DNA of 64,000 nucleotides. Source: an uncultured Bacteroidota bacterium (GTDB lineage: Bacteria > Bacteroidota > Rhodothermia > Rhodothermales > Salinibacteraceae). The position numbers and the translations under genes were made by a program. How positions within the stretch are numbered: position 1 is the stretch's first letter; each line of letters opens with the position of its first letter. The notes under the pieces were generated by a model that was not told the DNA's origin, did not search any database, and saw nothing but the letters and a program-made list of their open reading frames with translations. Of the stretch, positions 40,001 through 48,079 are shown piece by piece. The DNA lies in the NCBI GenBank assembly GCA_913056185.1, contig CAJXLV010000001.1, forward strand, positions 87,217 through 151,216, in the 5' to 3' direction.

Positions 40001-40212
40001 CACCGGTCGGCCATGCGGGCTGCGTCCCGGGCGGCCGTCGTGGTCTCTTCGTAGAAATAGAGGTCGAAGTGATTGGTGGGCAAGACCTCAAACTGAAACT
40101 GGTCGTACTGCACTTTATTGCGCCCAAAATACTGGGCCGACGCGCTCTGCCCTCCCCCTAAGCCCCCCGCAAGAAGCAGGACGACAAGGCCCCAGCGACC
40201 GTACAGGTTCAT
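37078..40212 (-). CDS. Secreted gluzincin peptidase / WD40-like propeller / outer-membrane barrel fusion
   Basis: 1044 residues from ATG 40212, with a Sec signal peptide ending SASAQ. Domain 1 (about 30-280) is peptidase MA-like, with zinc motif HELVHSFQYD and a downstream Glu in VIEGMAEYLSLG. Domain 2 (about 290-590) has repeated TolB/PD40 propeller blades (NVAPALSPDGQYVAFLSSR, QPAWSPDGETIALSG, PTWSPDGDRLAFVTDRG). Domain 3 (about 680-1044) is beta-rich, with alternating aromatic strands and an aromatic C-terminal residue (VPGW), as for an outer-membrane barrel of the BamA/surface-antigen type. Such fusions occur in Bacteroidota-related genomes; the function is unknown, possibly surface proteolysis or barrel-anchored display. 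Confidence 0.82.
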   Translation of the reverse strand: MNLYGRWGLVVLLLAGGLGGGQSASAQYFGRNKVQYDQFQFEVLPTNHFDLYFYEETTTAARDAARMADRWYARHSTIFSHELTARRPLIFYANDADFQQTTVVGGAIGEGVGGLTEGLKQRVVMPFTGLYGETDHVLGHELVHSFQYDLALSTGRGIQLRRLPLWVIEGMAEYLSLGAYHPHTAMWIRDALVRDDLPTIRDLGRGRYFPYRFGQAYMAYLGGTYGDGAVATLYQVAGQAGLEAGLETITGLSPDSLSADWIQTVRASYGPLVDGRTPAADAGTPVLTPASNGDINVAPALSPDGQYVAFLSSRSVFSIDLYVADAETGAIVERLGSVNRDPHFDAIRFLESAGTWAPDGRRFAFVAFAKGDNELAIWNVQTGRIERRFAVQGVTAMSQPAWSPDGETIALSGLRGGISDLYVVDVATGTARQLTDDRYGDLQPTWSPDGDRLAFVTDRGPGGTDFATLEYGAPRLALMDVESGAVEVRRPFPRGAQYNPQFAPDGAGLYFISTHDGFKDVYHLDLASGRAARITALQTGVSGFTSLSPALSVAARSGRMAFSVFSDNAYSVMTLSPQELAERVRQGETGAPADSGSRPAAEAKRDTMRLGAEAVPQAGVLPPWTGGGRVEQALQSATAGLPEDEYGDVRAYRPRLQLDAIAPPTIGVAVGGGMGTRLGGSIGFYFSDMLGAHALSIEALANGTFQDLGGQITYVNRAQRLNYGAQLAHIPYLTLRGASRRAVDPATGQQTVLYREIEERIFADQFSLLGRYPLQRTRRVEAQTSLVRYGFDATVRDYYLYPSGGVRRDERSLDAPDPLYLSQSAAAYVVDYSQFGFTSPVQGGRSRFEVGATLGDARYATVLADVRRYLRAGPLTVAGRLLHIGNYGASEGDVFSEEYLGYSFEPSYVRGYSFYSFDPEECVAGGEDLQACAPLDRLIGTRVAVAGLELRVPLLGTERFGLLHVPFLPTELSAFVDGGVAWTADDPPVWEWATDTADRVPVVSTGISARMNLFGAAVIEVFYARPFQRPDKSGVVGVGLVPGW

Positions 40213-40637
40213 GCGCACGCGATCGTAATGAAGGTCCTACGCGCCTCCCCGTGGCGGCGGGCGTTGTGCAGCGTTGGGCTTCGTCACGCCACGCCACGTT
40301 TAACGTACGCTTGCAGCGCCAAGAGACACCATCCAGACGATCTTGAATACGCCGTGCGAAATTCTTCCATACACGCCCCGGAGAAATGCGGAGTGGATGC
40401 GGAGAGGGGTCCTCTGGAGAGCAGCCTCTTCGAGCACCGCACCCGTTTGTTTCTCTCTCCTGAAGGCCACATTTCGCTGTCAGGGTCGCGCCCAGGCACT
40501 GTCCCCGCCAAAAGGGAACCACCCACACGCACTGTCGGAACATTTCCTGTACCTCCTTCGGCAAGCGGCTTGTACATTGCGCCTAATCTTCCGCGAGCCT
40601 CCGGTCTCGGTCTTGGCCTCACTGCTCGGCCCCGCTC
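40213..40637. other. Divergent intergenic region before a P-type ATPase gene
   Basis: 425 bp between divergent genes. It must hold promoters for both. No gene, strong dyad or known motif could be supported. An AT-richer segment near 40565-40592 (TTGTACATTGCGCCTAATC) is a plausible promoter for the plus-strand ATPase but matches no consensus well. Confidence 0.45.
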
Positions 40638-43331
40638 ATGCCCCCGTCTGTCTCCCCCCGCTCCACAGTCGACGCGCCTCCGGCTGATGCCCCGTGGCAA
40701 TACCCGCCCGAGTCCGTGCTGGATGCGTTGGGAAGCTCTCGGCGCGGCCTTCCGCCTACGGACGCTGCCCAACGCCTCGCAGAAACAGGCCCGAATCGCC
40801 TGCGCGAGATTGAGCACCGTAGCCTCCTGGAGATCTTGGGAGAGCAGCTCAAAAGCCTCGTCGTGCTGCTCCTCGCCGCGGCGATGGGCGTTTCGTTTCT
40901 CGTTGGCCAGACCATCGAGGGGCTCGCCATCGTGGCGGTCCTCGCGATCAATACCGCCATCGGCTTCTTCACCGAGTGGCGCGCCGTGCGGTCGATGGAG
41001 GCGCTGCAGACGCTGGGCGAAGTGACGGCACGAGTGCGACGGGACGGAGAGACGCAGGTGGTTCCGGCCGAGGAGGTCGTGCCGGGCGACGTCGTCCTCA
41101 TCGAGAGCGGCGCCCTCATCCCCGCCGACCTGCGCCTTCTAAACACCGACGGCCTGCAGATCGACGAGTCGGCCCTCACGGGCGAGTCGGTGCCCGTCGC
41201 GAAGAACGCCGCCCCGGTCGCCCCCGACACGCCCCTCGCCGACCGCTCGTGCATGGCCTACAAGGGGACCGCCGTGGCCGAGGGGCGCGGGACGGGCCTC
41301 GTGGTGGCGACGGGCATGGAGACGGAGCTCGGGGCCATTTCGGCGATGGTGGAGACGGCCGACACGGGCAATACCCCCCTGGAGCAGAAGCTGGACCGCC
41401 TGGGCCGGCGGCTGGTGTGGCTGACGATTGGCATTGCGGCGGGGGTGGCCGGGGCTGGGCTGCTGGCGGGGCGGCCCCTCTTCCTCATGATCGAAACGGG
41501 CATCGCTCTGGCGGTGGCCGCCATTCCCGAAGGGCTGCCCATCGTGGCCACCGTGGCCCTGGCGCACGGCATGTGGGTCATGCTCCGGCGCAACGCGTTC
41601 GTGCGCCGCCTCTCCGCCGTGGAAACGCTGGGGGCCACGACGCTCATCTGCACCGACAAGACGGGCACCCTCACCGAAAATCGCATGGCCGCCCGGCGCC
41701 TCCGCCTCGCCGACCGGACCGTCGATCTCTCGCCGGAGGCCCGCCCCGACCTCCACGCCGACGATGTGGACCCGCGCCTCCAAACGGCCATCGACACGGG
41801 GGTGCTGTGCAACGGAGCCGAGTACAACGCGGACACCCCGCGCAAAAGCACCGGCGATCCGTTGGAGCTCGCGCTGCTGGCCCTGGGGCACGAGGCGGGA
41901 CGCCCCCGACCGGCGCTGCTCGACGACCACCCGCTCGTGAAGGACGTGCCCTTCGACCGCGATACGACCATGATGGCCACCTATCACGAGACCGACGGCG
42001 GGCTTTTTGTGGCCGTAAAGGGGGCGCCGGAAGCCGTGCTGGACGCCTGCACCGCAGTGGCAACGCCCGACGGGTCGGCCACCTTGACCGACGAGGACCG
42101 GGCGGCCTGGCGCCAAAGCAGTGAGGAGATGGCCGCGGACGGGCTCCGCGTACTCGCCCTCGCCCGAAAGACCGTTCGTTCCAAAGACGCCCCGCCCTAC
42201 GAAGACCTGTGCCTGCTCGGGCTCGTGGCGCTGCACGACCCGCCCCGCGAAGACGTGCGTCCGGTCCTCGAACGGTGCCAGCAGGCCGGGATTCGGGTCG
42301 TCATGGTGACGGGCGACCACCCCAGCACCGCCCGCGCCATCGCCGACGCCGTGGGGCTGGACGTGGACGGGAAGCAGGTGGTGGAAGGCGATCTCGTTGC
42401 CGACCTCGAGACCCTCAGCGACGAGCAGCGAGCGCGACTGCGAGCGGCCGCCGTGTTCGCCCGCGTGACGCCGAAGCAGAAGCTCGACCTGATCGACCTG
42501 TACCAGGACTCCGGCCAGGTCGTGGCCATGACCGGCGACGGCGTGAACGACGCCCCGGCCCTGCGCAGTGCCGACATCGGCGTGGCCATGGGCAAGCGCG
42601 GCACCGACGTCGCCCGCGAGGCCGCGGACATGGTGCTGCGGGACGATGCGTTCGCCTCCATCGTGGCGGCCGTGCACCAGGGACGCGTCATCTTCGACAA
42701 CATTCGCAAGTTCGTCGTCTACCTGCTGTCCGGCAACGTCGGCGAAATCCTGGGCGTCGGGGCTGCCGCCATGGTCGGACTGCCGCTGCCCCTTCTCCCC
42801 CTCCAAATTCTGTACCTGAACGTCCTGAACGACGTCTTCCCCGCCCTGGCCCTCGGTGTGGGCCGCAGCACGGAGCAGGTGATGGACCGCCCGCCCCGCA
42901 CCCCGGACGAGTCGGTGCTTACGCCGCACCACTGGCGCCTGATCGGCGGATACGGCGCCCTCATCGCCGCCCCCCTCCTCGGGGCCTTCCTCGTCGCCCT
43001 CTACCCGCTGGGGATGGGCACCGCGCGGGCCGTCAGCATCTCCTTCCTGACCCTCTCCCTCAGCCGCCTCCTGCACGTGTTCAACATGCGGGTGCCCGAG
43101 AGCGGCCTCTTCGACAATGAAATCACACGGACGCCGTACGTGTGGGGCGCGCTGGCGCTCTGCCTCGGCCTGCTGCTTCTGGCCGTCTACTGGCCCCCGC
43201 TGGCAGGCCTCCTGTCGGTCGTGCCGCCCGGCCGCACCGGATGGCTCCTGATCGGTACCGCGAGCGTCGTGCCGCTTCTCGTGGGACAGGCGTCTCTGGG
43301 CTGGCGAGCCCGGTCTGGGTCTTCGGCGTAG
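40638..43331 (+). CDS. P2-type cation-transporting ATPase (Ca2+/Na+-type)
   Basis: 897 residues. A cation-ATPase N-terminal domain leads into TGESVPVAKN (actuator), AIPEGLPIVATVALAHG in helix M4, DKTGTLTENRM (phosphorylated Asp), KGAPEAVLD and GDGVNDAPALRSADIG. The AIPEGLP core with a full C-terminal set of helices M5-M10 puts it in the P2 (SERCA/PMR1/Na,K-like) class rather than heavy metal or K+. Bacterial members export Ca2+, Mn2+ or sometimes Na+; specificity cannot be read by eye. In a halophile a role in ion homeostasis is natural. Heptad element 5 lies just downstream. Confidence 0.92.
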   Translation: MPPSVSPRSTVDAPPADAPWQYPPESVLDALGSSRRGLPPTDAAQRLAETGPNRLREIEHRSLLEILGEQLKSLVVLLLAAAMGVSFLVGQTIEGLAIVAVLAINTAIGFFTEWRAVRSMEALQTLGEVTARVRRDGETQVVPAEEVVPGDVVLIESGALIPADLRLLNTDGLQIDESALTGESVPVAKNAAPVAPDTPLADRSCMAYKGTAVAEGRGTGLVVATGMETELGAISAMVETADTGNTPLEQKLDRLGRRLVWLTIGIAAGVAGAGLLAGRPLFLMIETGIALAVAAIPEGLPIVATVALAHGMWVMLRRNAFVRRLSAVETLGATTLICTDKTGTLTENRMAARRLRLADRTVDLSPEARPDLHADDVDPRLQTAIDTGVLCNGAEYNADTPRKSTGDPLELALLALGHEAGRPRPALLDDHPLVKDVPFDRDTTMMATYHETDGGLFVAVKGAPEAVLDACTAVATPDGSATLTDEDRAAWRQSSEEMAADGLRVLALARKTVRSKDAPPYEDLCLLGLVALHDPPREDVRPVLERCQQAGIRVVMVTGDHPSTARAIADAVGLDVDGKQVVEGDLVADLETLSDEQRARLRAAAVFARVTPKQKLDLIDLYQDSGQVVAMTGDGVNDAPALRSADIGVAMGKRGTDVAREAADMVLRDDAFASIVAAVHQGRVIFDNIRKFVVYLLSGNVGEILGVGAAAMVGLPLPLLPLQILYLNVLNDVFPALALGVGRSTEQVMDRPPRTPDESVLTPHHWRLIGGYGALIAAPLLGAFLVALYPLGMGTARAVSISFLTLSLSRLLHVFNMRVPESGLFDNEITRTPYVWGALALCLGLLLLAVYWPPLAGLLSVVPPGRTGWLLIGTASVVPLLVGQASLGWRARSGSSA

Positions 43332-43390
43332 TACCGTCCGAGACACGGTCTGCGCGAAGCATAAGGCCCTGCTACACCGATTGATCTTGT

Positions 43391-43473
43391 AATGCGTGAA
43401 ACGTGATACGTGAAAACGTCAATCACACCTCACGCTTCACGCATCACGTGTCACTCCTTAAGCATCACGCTCC
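43391..43473. repeat. Heptad inverted-repeat element 5, before the TreT-like gene
   Basis: The left arm (43391-43418) has ATGCGTG then AAACGTG. The right arm (43422-43473) has ACGCTTC then ACGCATC, extended by further degenerate units. The loop is very short. It ends 42 bp before the glycosyltransferase start and begins 60 bp after the P-type ATPase stop. Same unit family as elements 1-3, found over 20 kb away from them. Confidence 0.85.
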
Positions 43474-43515
43474 AACTTCTTCCGCCTCCCTTCCGGACTC
43501 GTCTCTTCTTCCGAC

Positions 43516-44775
43516 ATGCCGCCCGACAATCCCCAGGATCTCGACCTCGCCCAGCGCGAAACCCGACGCACGGTTCAGCTCGACGACTACGCCGCGTTTT
43601 TGCCACAGCAGCAGATCGACCGCATCCACGAAAAGGCCGAAGGGCTGCAGCACCTGCACGTGGCGCACGTCAACTCCACGTTTTACGGCGGGGGCGTGGC
43701 CGAGCTGCTCGACGACCTCACGCTGCTGATGAACAACGTGGGCATCCGCACCGGCTGGCGCGTCATTCAGGGGGCGCCCGACTTCTTCAGCATCACCAAA
43801 AAGATGCACAACGCCCTCCAGGGCGGCGACATCAACCTGACGGACCTGAAGAAGCAGCACTACGAGGACATCGTTTACAAAAACGCGGTGCGGACGCACC
43901 TCGATCACCACAACCTGGTGGTGGTGCACGACCCCCAGCCGCTGCCCCTTATCCAGCACTTCCACCGGGGCGGGCCCTGGATCTGGCAGTGCCACGTGGA
44001 CCTATCGCGCCCCAATGCGGAGCTGTGGCACTACCTGCAGTCGTTCATTGAACAGTACGACGCGGTGATCGAGAGCCTCGATGCCTACCGGCAGGACCTC
44101 CAGACGCCCCAGCGCACCATTCCGCCGGCCATCGACCCGTTCTCAATTAAAAACAAAGAGCTGAGCGAGGAGGAAATTGACGAGCGCCTGGCCCACTACG
44201 ACATTCCACGGGACCGGCCGCTCGTGGTGCAGGTGTCGCGGTTCGATCGGTGGAAGGACCCGGAGGGCGTGATTGCGGCCTTCAAGAAGGCGCGGCGCGA
44301 CATCGACGCGACGCTTGTGCTGCTGGGCAATGTGGCCACCGACGATCCGGAGGGGACGGAGGTCTACGAGTCGCTGCTCGACGAGCAGGAGGAGCGCATT
44401 CGCATCCTGAGCGTGGAGGACACCGCCCTGGTCAATGCCCTGCAACGACGGGCCGCAGTGGTGCTGCAGAAGTCGCTCCGGGAGGGGTTCGGGCTAACGG
44501 TGACGGAGGCGATGTGGAAGGGGAGCGCCGTTGTTGGGGGCAACGTGGGCGGCATCCGGCACCAGATTGCGAACGGCGAGAACGGGTTTCTGGTCGACTC
44601 GGTGGAGGAGGCCGCCGAGCGCATCGTGCAGCTGGTGCGTACGCCAGAGCTGCGCGCCCGCCTCGGAAAAACGGCCCGCGAAACGGTCCGCCATCGATTC
44701 TTGATGCCGCACATGCTGGAGCGCTACCTGGACCTTTTTGCTGGGTTCGAGACCCAGTATCGACTGCGGGACTGA
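43516..44775 (+). CDS. Trehalose synthase (TreT)-like glycosyltransferase
   Basis: 419 residues. GT-B/GT4 fold with the TreT-type N-terminus HVNSTFYGGGVAELL and GWRVIQGAPDFFSITKKMHN, then WIWQCHVDLSRPN. The donor domain shows VQVSRFDRWKDPEGVI and the EX7E segment EGFGLTVTEAMWKGSAVVGG. TreT makes trehalose from NDP-glucose and glucose. This fits a compatible-solute role in a halophile, and nearby genes encode another GT4 enzyme and a debranching-type glucosidase. Heptad element 5 lies directly upstream. Confidence 0.87.
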   Translation: MPPDNPQDLDLAQRETRRTVQLDDYAAFLPQQQIDRIHEKAEGLQHLHVAHVNSTFYGGGVAELLDDLTLLMNNVGIRTGWRVIQGAPDFFSITKKMHNALQGGDINLTDLKKQHYEDIVYKNAVRTHLDHHNLVVVHDPQPLPLIQHFHRGGPWIWQCHVDLSRPNAELWHYLQSFIEQYDAVIESLDAYRQDLQTPQRTIPPAIDPFSIKNKELSEEEIDERLAHYDIPRDRPLVVQVSRFDRWKDPEGVIAAFKKARRDIDATLVLLGNVATDDPEGTEVYESLLDEQEERIRILSVEDTALVNALQRRAAVVLQKSLREGFGLTVTEAMWKGSAVVGGNVGGIRHQIANGENGFLVDSVEEAAERIVQLVRTPELRARLGKTARETVRHRFLMPHMLERYLDLFAGFETQYRLRD

Positions 44776-44867
44776 GCGCCCGTCAGCACGACTGGGCCCC
44801 TTCAAACTGCTGCGCGGATGGTGCGTAGAGAATCTCTGCGTGTCCTCCACCACCTGCTCGTGCTGCC

Positions 44868-45794
44868 ATGCGCCGACTGCTGTTTGTGTTTGTGGACGGG
44901 GTGGGGCTGGGGCCGGCCGGGCCCGAAAATCCGCTGGCCCACGGCTCGCGTCCAGCGTTTCGCCAGCTGAGCGGCGGGGCCGCCTGGACCCGCCCCCTGC
45001 CGACCCGGCAGTCCGCCCACCGGGTGGTCCGCTCCCTCGACGCCACCCTCGGCGTGGACGGACTGCCGCAGAGCGGCACCGGCCAGGCAACGCTCTTCAC
45101 CGGCGTCAACTGTGCAGAGCGCGTGGGGCGCCACTTCGGGCCGTTTCCGCACTCCGCCACCCACGCGGCGCTGGACCACCGCAACCTGTTTCAGCGCGTG
45201 CAGGCCCTGTCGCCGACATCGGCCCCCGCCGCCTTCGCCAACGCCTTTCCGCCACAGTTCTTTGAGGCCTCCTCGCGGCGCGAGACCGTGACCACCCGCT
45301 GCTGCACGAGTGCCGACGTGTCGCTGCGCACCCTCGACGCGCTCCGGGCCCGCCGGGCCGTGGCGGCCGACCTGACGGCCCGCGGCTGGCGCGAGACGCT
45401 GCAACTCGACGTGGCGCCCCGCACCCCCGCCGATGCCGCCGAGCACCTGGTGGCCACGCACCGCGCCCACACGCTCACTCTGTTCGAGCACTTCCAGACC
45501 GACAAGGTGGGGCACCGGCGCATCGACCTCGCGCCCGATGTGCTACTGGGGCGCCTGGACCGGTTCTTGGGGCGGCTGCTCACCCTTCTCGACCCTGCCC
45601 ACGACACACTGCTGCTCACCAGCGACCACGGCAACCTGGAAGACACCCGCCACACCCAGCACACCCGCAACCCCGTCCCCCTGTTTGTGTACGGCTGGGC
45701 CGCCCCCTACTTCACCCACGCGCGCTCCCTCACCGACGTCACGCCCGCCATTGCAACGGCCCTGGAGGCCACCGCTCGCGCCACCCCCGGCTAA
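44868..45794 (+). CDS. Alkaline-phosphatase-superfamily metalloenzyme (phosphopentomutase/PGM-like)
   Basis: 308 residues. The N-terminal LLFVFVDGVGLGPAG supplies the first metal-binding Asp. QSGTGQATLFTGVN carries the nucleophile Thr/Ser region. TSDHGNLEDTRHTQHTRNPVPL supplies the second metal cluster (D-H and H-x3-H). These define the metalloenzyme superfamily that includes cofactor-independent phosphoglycerate mutase and phosphopentomutase. The protein is much shorter than iPGM (about 510 residues) and lacks its phosphotransferase domain, so it is more likely a phosphatase or phosphodiesterase. It lies 92 bp after the TreT-like gene, perhaps in the same unit. Confidence 0.8.
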   Translation: MRRLLFVFVDGVGLGPAGPENPLAHGSRPAFRQLSGGAAWTRPLPTRQSAHRVVRSLDATLGVDGLPQSGTGQATLFTGVNCAERVGRHFGPFPHSATHAALDHRNLFQRVQALSPTSAPAAFANAFPPQFFEASSRRETVTTRCCTSADVSLRTLDALRARRAVAADLTARGWRETLQLDVAPRTPADAAEHLVATHRAHTLTLFEHFQTDKVGHRRIDLAPDVLLGRLDRFLGRLLTLLDPAHDTLLLTSDHGNLEDTRHTQHTRNPVPLFVYGWAAPYFTHARSLTDVTPAIATALEATARATPG

Positions 45795-45812
45795 AGCGCG
45801 CCCCCGGCCGGC

Positions 45813-48047
45813 TCACTCGGTGGAGGGAGGATCGGTCGCGGTGAGTTCCTGCACGAGGCGCTCGGCGTCGTACACCGTACGCAGCGCCTCCAGGATGCCG
45901 CGTGCATCCACCGCCACGGCCCGCGCCCCCCGCGTGCGGTACAAATACTCGTTGGGCAGCGCCTCCACGTTGCTGTCAAAGACCACCCCGACCACCTCCT
46001 GGTCCGCATTCAGGAGCGGCGATCCCGAACTGCCGCCCGAAATGTCGACGGTGGACACCAGATTGAGGGGCGTTCCCAGCTCCAGCGAATCGACGGCCGT
46101 TTGCCACCGCGGCGGCAGCGCCCACGCGTCCTGGTTGTGCGCACTGTGGCGGTCGTAGAGGCCGTGGAAGGTGGTGACGGGCGGCGCCATTGTTCCGTTG
46201 TAGCGGTACCCTTGCACCCGCCCGCCCGAAAGACGAAGCGAGCCGGTAGCGTTGGGCGGAAAGCGCGTCCCGTACACCGAAAACCGAGCCCGTGCGAGGC
46301 GCGCGCCGAACATCTGCTCGGTATTGCGGATGTCCTGCATCTGCCGGTTCGTGTTCAGGAACATGGGCGCCAGCGCCTCAATGACCGGCACGGACGAATC
46401 ATCGCTCTTGCGGTAGCCCTCGTCGAGCAGGGCCATGAACGCCGTCGAGTCCATCAGCGCACTCGTTTCCACGAGCCGGTCCGCCAGGGCCTCGGGCGTG
46501 CGCTTCTTGAAGAGGCGCCGGATGGTGGGATGATCGGGCCCGTAAGCGGCCCGCAACTCCTCAAACTGGGCCACCAGGAAGCGCCGTTCGAGCGCGGGCG
46601 GCCAGTCGCGCACCTGCTCGGCGTCGTTGCGGATGGCCTCCACCCGGTCGGGCGGCGCGCCCCGGACGCGGAGAAAGTCGTAGTAGTACGCGTGCAGCGC
46701 CCGGACCAGCACGCGCGCCCCCAGCTCCAGATTGGCGAAGGTGACGAAGGCGCCTGCCTTGTCGGCCAGCACCGCCTTTGATTGCTGGAGACGGTCGATC
46801 TGCGCCACGAGCTGTCCGTACTGTTGCCGGAGCGAGTCGACGGCCCGGATTGAATCCTGCAGCGCCCGCACCGCGGCGCCACGGCGGGCCCTCAGGTACG
46901 GGTCGTGAAGCCCGCGGAGCTGGCCCTCCAGGCTCTTTGCCGTGTTCGCCATCGTAAAGTACGCATTGCGCAGGTCGTAACGCGCGGCCGAGTCGGGGTG
47001 CTGGGTGATGTACTCCTGAAGCAACCGGCTGCGGGTCCGTAGGGCCTCCAGGCGGCTGGGCAGAGCGTCCTCGCGTTCATGGTCGAGCTGCGCCACCGTC
47101 TGGTGGCGGCTCGTGGACGCCGGGTGCCCCACCGCAAAGACGGGATCGCCGGGTGCGGCCCCCTCCTGCGCCCAGGCAAAATGATGCGCGGGCTGCAGGG
47201 GCGTGCCGTCCGGCGCGTAGACCCGAAAAAACGCCACGTCCAGCACGTAGCGCGGATACGTGAAGTTGTCCGCCGTGCCGCCAAAATAGCCAATTCGCAG
47301 CTCCGGGGCCATCACGAGCCGGACATCCTCGTACCGGCGGTAGGTATAGGCGGTGTAGCGGGCCCCCTGGTAGAGCCCCTCCACCTCCACGCGCAGCGTG
47401 CTGTCTTGTGCAGACGCCTCGGCGGTCATTTTTTCCTGGAGCGCCTCCACCCGTCGGCGGCGCGCCTGGGCCCCGGCCTCCCGTCCCTGGCGCAGCCCCT
47501 CAAACACGCGCTGGGTGACGTCCCGGGTCTCCACAAGCTGGTCGACGTGGAGGTCCTCCGCCCGGCGCTCCTCCGACCGACGCCCGGCGTAAAACCCATT
47601 GTCCAGCAGCCCCTCGCCCGCTCGGCTCACCGCCGCAATGTGCTCCCGCGCGCAGTGGTGGTTGGTCATGACGAGGCCGCTCGGCGACACGAACGACGCC
47701 GAGCATCCGTCGCCAAACTTGAGGGCGCCCCGCTGCGCGTTCGTCAGCCACGCATCGGTAAGCTCCACCCCGTAGGCTTTGCGGAAGCGCTCGGTCGGCG
47801 GATTCTGAAAGGTCCACATCCGCCCCCGGTCGAGCCGTCGCGCCTGCACCGTATCGTAGGCCGACGGCACAGGCACGGCCGGGGCGGTCGCCTCCGCGGT
47901 GTCCGGGGGCGACGAGGTGGGCGCAGGGCGCTCCACAACAGGAACCGACACCGTTCCGCCGCTGCCGCCACACCCCGCCAGAAGCCCGGTCATGAGCAGC
48001 GCAGCACAGAGAGACTGCAGAGAAAAACGCATACGCACAAGATCCAT
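45813..48047 (-). CDS. S46-family dipeptidyl-peptidase (DPP7/DPP11-like), catalytic triad intact
   Basis: 744 residues from ATG 48047; an ATG at 48032 gives a tighter lipoprotein signal (MRFSLQSLCAALLMTGLLAGC). The chymotrypsin-like double barrel with helical insertion is marked by LVMTNHHCAREH (catalytic His131), YVLDVAFFRVY (Asp270) and DISGGSSGSPLLN (Ser676). S46 enzymes release dipeptides from the N-terminus of peptides in the periplasm or at the cell surface; this one has a lipobox and is probably membrane-anchored. A paralogue with all three catalytic residues replaced lies 32 bp upstream in the same operon. Confidence 0.93.
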   Translation of the reverse strand: MDLVRMRFSLQSLCAALLMTGLLAGCGGSGGTVSVPVVERPAPTSSPPDTAEATAPAVPVPSAYDTVQARRLDRGRMWTFQNPPTERFRKAYGVELTDAWLTNAQRGALKFGDGCSASFVSPSGLVMTNHHCAREHIAAVSRAGEGLLDNGFYAGRRSEERRAEDLHVDQLVETRDVTQRVFEGLRQGREAGAQARRRRVEALQEKMTAEASAQDSTLRVEVEGLYQGARYTAYTYRRYEDVRLVMAPELRIGYFGGTADNFTYPRYVLDVAFFRVYAPDGTPLQPAHHFAWAQEGAAPGDPVFAVGHPASTSRHQTVAQLDHEREDALPSRLEALRTRSRLLQEYITQHPDSAARYDLRNAYFTMANTAKSLEGQLRGLHDPYLRARRGAAVRALQDSIRAVDSLRQQYGQLVAQIDRLQQSKAVLADKAGAFVTFANLELGARVLVRALHAYYYDFLRVRGAPPDRVEAIRNDAEQVRDWPPALERRFLVAQFEELRAAYGPDHPTIRRLFKKRTPEALADRLVETSALMDSTAFMALLDEGYRKSDDSSVPVIEALAPMFLNTNRQMQDIRNTEQMFGARLARARFSVYGTRFPPNATGSLRLSGGRVQGYRYNGTMAPPVTTFHGLYDRHSAHNQDAWALPPRWQTAVDSLELGTPLNLVSTVDISGGSSGSPLLNADQEVVGVVFDSNVEALPNEYLYRTRGARAVAVDARGILEALRTVYDAERLVQELTATDPPSTE

Positions 48048-48079
48048 ACCCGTAGAGAACGACAGAGAGCGGGGCGGGG

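Noticed and set aside
41139..43346. Minus-strand open frame of 735 codons antisense to the P2-type ATPase
   Set aside because: Shadow frame without signal, motif or domain; the plus-strand gene has a complete P-type ATPase motif set.
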